DNA of 12,333 bases, from assembly GCA_017559885.1 (NCBI GenBank), contig JAFYQN010000027.1, positions 1 through 12,333 on the forward strand, read 5' to 3'. Source of the DNA: Clostridia bacterium. GTDB taxonomy: Bacteria; Bacillota; Clostridia; Oscillospirales; Acutalibacteraceae. The notes below the pieces were generated by a model. That model worked only from the letters and a program-made list of their open reading frames with translations, was not told where the DNA came from and did no database searches. Below are positions 11,732 through 12,333 of this stretch, one piece after another (position 1 is the first letter of the stretch; each line of letters begins with the position of its first letter). The translations under genes were made by a program, and so were the position numbers.

Positions 11732-12333
11732 ATGAAAAAATATTTATCAATAATTATTGCAGTATCGTTGGTTTTATCTTTGACCGCTTGTCGCAAAATG
11801 CCTGATAGCAAAAGCAGTGCAGAACTTTCTGTTTTAAAAGATTTTGTTTACGTCACTCAAGATAATCAGTCGATTGTGCAAGAAACTGATGAATCTAAAA
11901 GTGAAGAGGTTGTTTCTAACCAACCCCAAAAAATTTGGCAAAGCACCATTATAGCACCTGCTACGGTTACCTTTTATAAAGACGGTATGCAATCGGTATC
12001 AACCGATAAAGAATTTAATCATAAAATTGCCAAACACATTGAGGAGTGGTATAAATACGAAAAATATGGCATGACGTGTGCTTGCTATTCCAAAGAGTCT
12101 GATGTCACGAATTTAAAGTATAATGAAATGGCTATACAACTTGAATTTGATGATGAAGTAAAATTATATGGCGGATTTATTCCACCATCCGTAAGAAGGA
12201 TATTTATACCTCTTACAGGTAAAGATGATTACGTTATATTTGCTTCTGGCAAAGGCCCCGGAAATTGGTCACACTATTATGTTGAAGGTAGCGGTTTAGA
12301 AAAGTATTTTGAAGGGCGCAGTTTTGAACCTAT
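11732..12333 (+). CDS. Unknown lipoprotein, partial (runs off window)
   Basis: An open frame of 200 codons runs to the window edge with no stop; the 3' end is missing. The ATG at 11732 has AAAGGGG (11717-11723) at 8-nt spacing; an ATG at 11727 closes after two codons. Residues 1-20 are a lipoprotein signal peptide (MKKYLSIIIAVSLVLSLTAC) with lipobox L17-T18-A19-C20. A polar Ser/Gln/Glu linker follows to about residue 65, then a compact soluble part: TVTFYKDGMQSVSTDKEF, an amphipathic HKIAKHIEEWYKYEKYG helix, MTCACYSKE, and beta-like stretches (AIQLEFDDEVKLYGGF, RRIFIPLTGKDDYVIFASGKGPGNW). I do not recognise the family. It lies 56 nt after asnB, same strand, with no terminator between, so it may be in the same transcript. 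An outer-surface sensing or binding role is only a guess. Confidence 0.8.
   Translation, partial: MKKYLSIIIAVSLVLSLTACRKMPDSKSSAELSVLKDFVYVTQDNQSIVQETDESKSEEVVSNQPQKIWQSTIIAPATVTFYKDGMQSVSTDKEFNHKIAKHIEEWYKYEKYGMTCACYSKESDVTNLKYNEMAIQLEFDDEVKLYGGFIPPSVRRIFIPLTGKDDYVIFASGKGPGNWSHYYVEGSGLEKYFEGRSFEP

Overview
The window looks like a chromosomal piece of a low-GC, anaerobic Gram-positive bacterium, most likely an uncultured gut-type member of the Clostridia. The grounds are AT-rich intergenic DNA, purine-rich Shine-Dalgarno sites, three lipoproteins with type II signal peptides, a cell-wall sorting signal of the xPxTGD type, a SecA with a C-terminal SEC-C zinc tail, and a NusG-II/Gx-transporter pair typical of Firmicutes. 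No finer taxonomy can be supported from the sequence alone. No tRNA, rRNA, CRISPR array, transposase or phage gene was seen.

Layout. (1) 1-312 is non-coding: an incoming terminator, a perfect-consensus sigma-A promoter with an NrdR-box-like dyad in its spacer, a second good promoter, and a leader with two inverted DnaA-box-like 9-mers. (2) 313-2586 (+) encodes a large secreted wall-anchored protein with seven CxxC modules, followed by a hairpin terminator. (3) 2649-3947 (+) encodes a lipoprotein protein-tyrosine-phosphatase-like enzyme. It ends at a bidirectional terminator shared with the convergent minus-strand cluster. (4) Minus strand, read right to left: apbE (8906-7950), secA (7884-5152), then two half-size chromate-transporter genes (5151-4582 and 4585-3992). 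The last three are packed with TAA/ATG abutment and an ATGA overlap. (5) Plus strand from the apbE divergence point: NusG-domain-II protein (8994-9308), Gx transporter (9272-9805, overlapping), asnB (9846-11675), and a partial unknown lipoprotein (11732 to the window end).

How the genes work together. ApbE covalently attaches FMN to extracytoplasmic proteins. The divergent NusG-II and Gx-transporter proteins belong to families found with ApbE in flavin-based membrane or extracellular electron-transfer loci (EetA/EetB-like). The three genes are separated only by an 87-nt promoter region with overlapping -35 elements, so they probably form one functional unit, although no FMN-binding target is present here. 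SecA supplies general export for the lipoproteins and the wall protein. The chromate-type transporters and asnB are metabolic or transport genes with no obvious mechanistic link to it. The most notable points are a probably leaderless apbE mRNA, the isolated flavinylation trio, the operator-like promoter ahead of the surface protein, and the tight coupling of secA to a ChrA pair.
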